Shown here piece by piece: positions 4,394 to 5,221 of a stretch of DNA of 5,221 bases (its first letter is position 1; each line of letters opens with the position of its first letter). Position numbers and translations under genes: made by a program. This DNA comes from Bacteroidota bacterium (lineage in GTDB: Bacteria > Bacteroidota > Ignavibacteria > Ignavibacteriales > Ignavibacteriaceae). Below the pieces are notes generated by a model. It ran no database searches. It was not told the DNA's origin and worked only from the letters and a program-made list of their open reading frames with translations. Location of the stretch: the NCBI GenBank assembly GCA_021796135.1, contig JAJYOQ010000312.1, positions 1 to 5,221 of the forward strand, written 5' to 3'.

Positions 4394-5221
4394 TTAACGA
4401 TATAAATAATATTTCTTAGACAACTTCTTAAATTTCTTCACATCTTTGTAAAGAAATTCTTTCACATCATCGTAGTTCATGTTTTTTGAGAATAGCTCTC
4501 TAACCTTAGAAGTTCCGCATACTTTATCAAAAAAACTAAGTCTTTCTTTGGAAGCCAAAGTAAAAGGATTTTTATCAGGGTACATTTCTGTTTGGACCTG
4601 CATAAATAAAAATTGAAGACTCATTAAATTAACTTTTCGGTAATTGGTAATATTAATTTCTACTCCGTGTAGTTCTTTATCTTTAAATATTCCATAATAT
4701 GGTTTAAAATTAATCGGACGGAACAGAACTCCCTTCAATCCAAGCGCATTCATTTTTTCTGCGAGCTTATCTGCATCTACCCATTCTGCAGCGAAAATCT
4801 GGAAAGGAAGAGTGTACCCCACGCCTTCGGATAAAGTCCCCAGTTCACCCATAATACCGCTTGCGACATAATATTCAGGCGTATCGAAATGCGGTATGTG
4901 AGGTGAAGTTAATACCCATGGCAGTCCGGTTTTTTCAAAGGACATGCTTCTTCTCCATCCCTTCATTCGGACAACAGTCAGCCTGCATTTTTCACCGTCT
5001 TTTAACATCCCTCGCTTGTTAAGCATTTTGGCAAGCTCTCCGCAGGTTAATCCGTACACATAAGGAATTTTATACGCGCTAACGAAAGATTGAAATCCGT
5101 CTTCAACCAAATTGCCTTCAACTTTTCTGCCTCCGAGAGGATCAGGTCTGTCCAGTACAACAAACGGGATGTTATTTTCTGCAGCTGCTTCCATGGCTTT
5201 TCCCATTGTGCTTATGTATGT
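4394..5221 (-). CDS. DUF1343/NamZ-like exo-beta-N-acetylmuramidase, 3' part
   Basis: The frame is open to the right edge of the window. 275 C-terminal residues are visible, so the ATG at 5206 is almost certainly internal: the preceding codons TYIST continue the family pattern 'TYIYTMxxAMEAA'. Family hallmarks in order are FVVLDRPDPLGGRKVEGN, then IPYVYGLTCGELAKML, MKGWRR, TGLPWVLTSPHIP, the 'GELGTLSEGVGYTLPFQIFAAEW' region, LKGVLFRPINFKP and GVEINITNY. They match DUF1343, whose characterised member is the exo-N-acetylmuramidase NamZ (Bacillus YbbC). NamZ releases MurNAc from the non-reducing ends of peptidoglycan fragments during wall recycling or scavenging. The C-terminus is basic (VKKFKKLSKKYYLYR) and looks complete. 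The export signal and the N-terminal part of the Rossmann-like domain lie outside the window. The enzymatic role is inferred from the family. Confidence 0.85.
   Translation of the reverse strand, partial: TYISTMGKAMEAAAENNIPFVVLDRPDPLGGRKVEGNLVEDGFQSFVSAYKIPYVYGLTCGELAKMLNKRGMLKDGEKCRLTVVRMKGWRRSMSFEKTGLPWVLTSPHIPHFDTPEYYVASGIMGELGTLSEGVGYTLPFQIFAAEWVDADKLAEKMNALGLKGVLFRPINFKPYYGIFKDKELHGVEINITNYRKVNLMSLQFLFMQVQTEMYPDKNPFTLASKERLSFFDKVCGTSKVRELFSKNMNYDDVKEFLYKDVKKFKKLSKKYYLYR

Noticed and set aside
1..5221. CRISPR array, tRNA or rRNA genes
   Set aside because: I found no regularly spaced direct repeats, no cloverleaf with a TTCGAATC-type T-loop, and no rRNA-like sequence on either strand. 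The TTTCGAATCC at 4054-4063 is part of the palindromic repeat.

Overview
The window is AT-rich bacterial DNA. It probably comes from the Bacteroidota/Ignavibacteriota/Chlorobiota side of the tree. Four features suggest this: short signal peptides ending in 'AQ', a secreted IPT/TIG-domain protein, a DUF1343 (NamZ-like) cell-wall enzyme, and palindromic repeats of the TGTCATTTCGA...TCGAAATGACA and CCTGCC...GGCAGG kind. The taxon is an inference; no rRNA or core marker gene is present.

Layout from left to right. Positions 1-150 hold the 3' end of an unrecognised gene. Positions 151-401 are non-coding, with imperfect dyad symmetry that ends in a GTTAGCC box just before the next gene, faintly like an integron attC site. 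Positions 402-755 encode a small protein with an excisionase/MerR-like helix-turn-helix and a charged helical tail. A 76-bp near-perfect hairpin flanked by TA (757-832) follows, then about 200 bp with no convincing gene.

The centre (about 1033-3255, minus strand) is an IS91-type rolling-circle element. It carries two genes transcribed leftward: a XerC/D-like tyrosine recombinase and an IS91-family Y2/HUH transposase. The recombinase reading frame is broken at a run of nine A on its coding strand. That run contains an in-frame A AAA AAG heptamer. A -1 shift there restores a 281-residue protein with every catalytic residue, and its stop codon overlaps the transposase start by 11 bases. The recombinase start codon and ribosome-binding site lie in a 10-bp hairpin. 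The transposase end of the element abuts CAAG, a known IS91-family target tetranucleotide, and short hairpins lie near both ends.

To the right, the element abuts the headless 3' end of a secreted-protein gene (to 3527). A short exported IPT/TIG protein (3543-3929) follows. Next comes a 238-bp MITE-like repeat (3980-4217) with 18-bp terminal inverted repeats, a TTTA duplication and nested palindromes. Last is the 3' part of a NamZ-like gene on the minus strand (4394-5221), which runs off the window.

The region reads as an accessory or rearrangement locus in which mobile DNA has accumulated between fragments of envelope or secreted-protein genes. The most interesting point is the recombinase-transposase pair with its possible recoding site.
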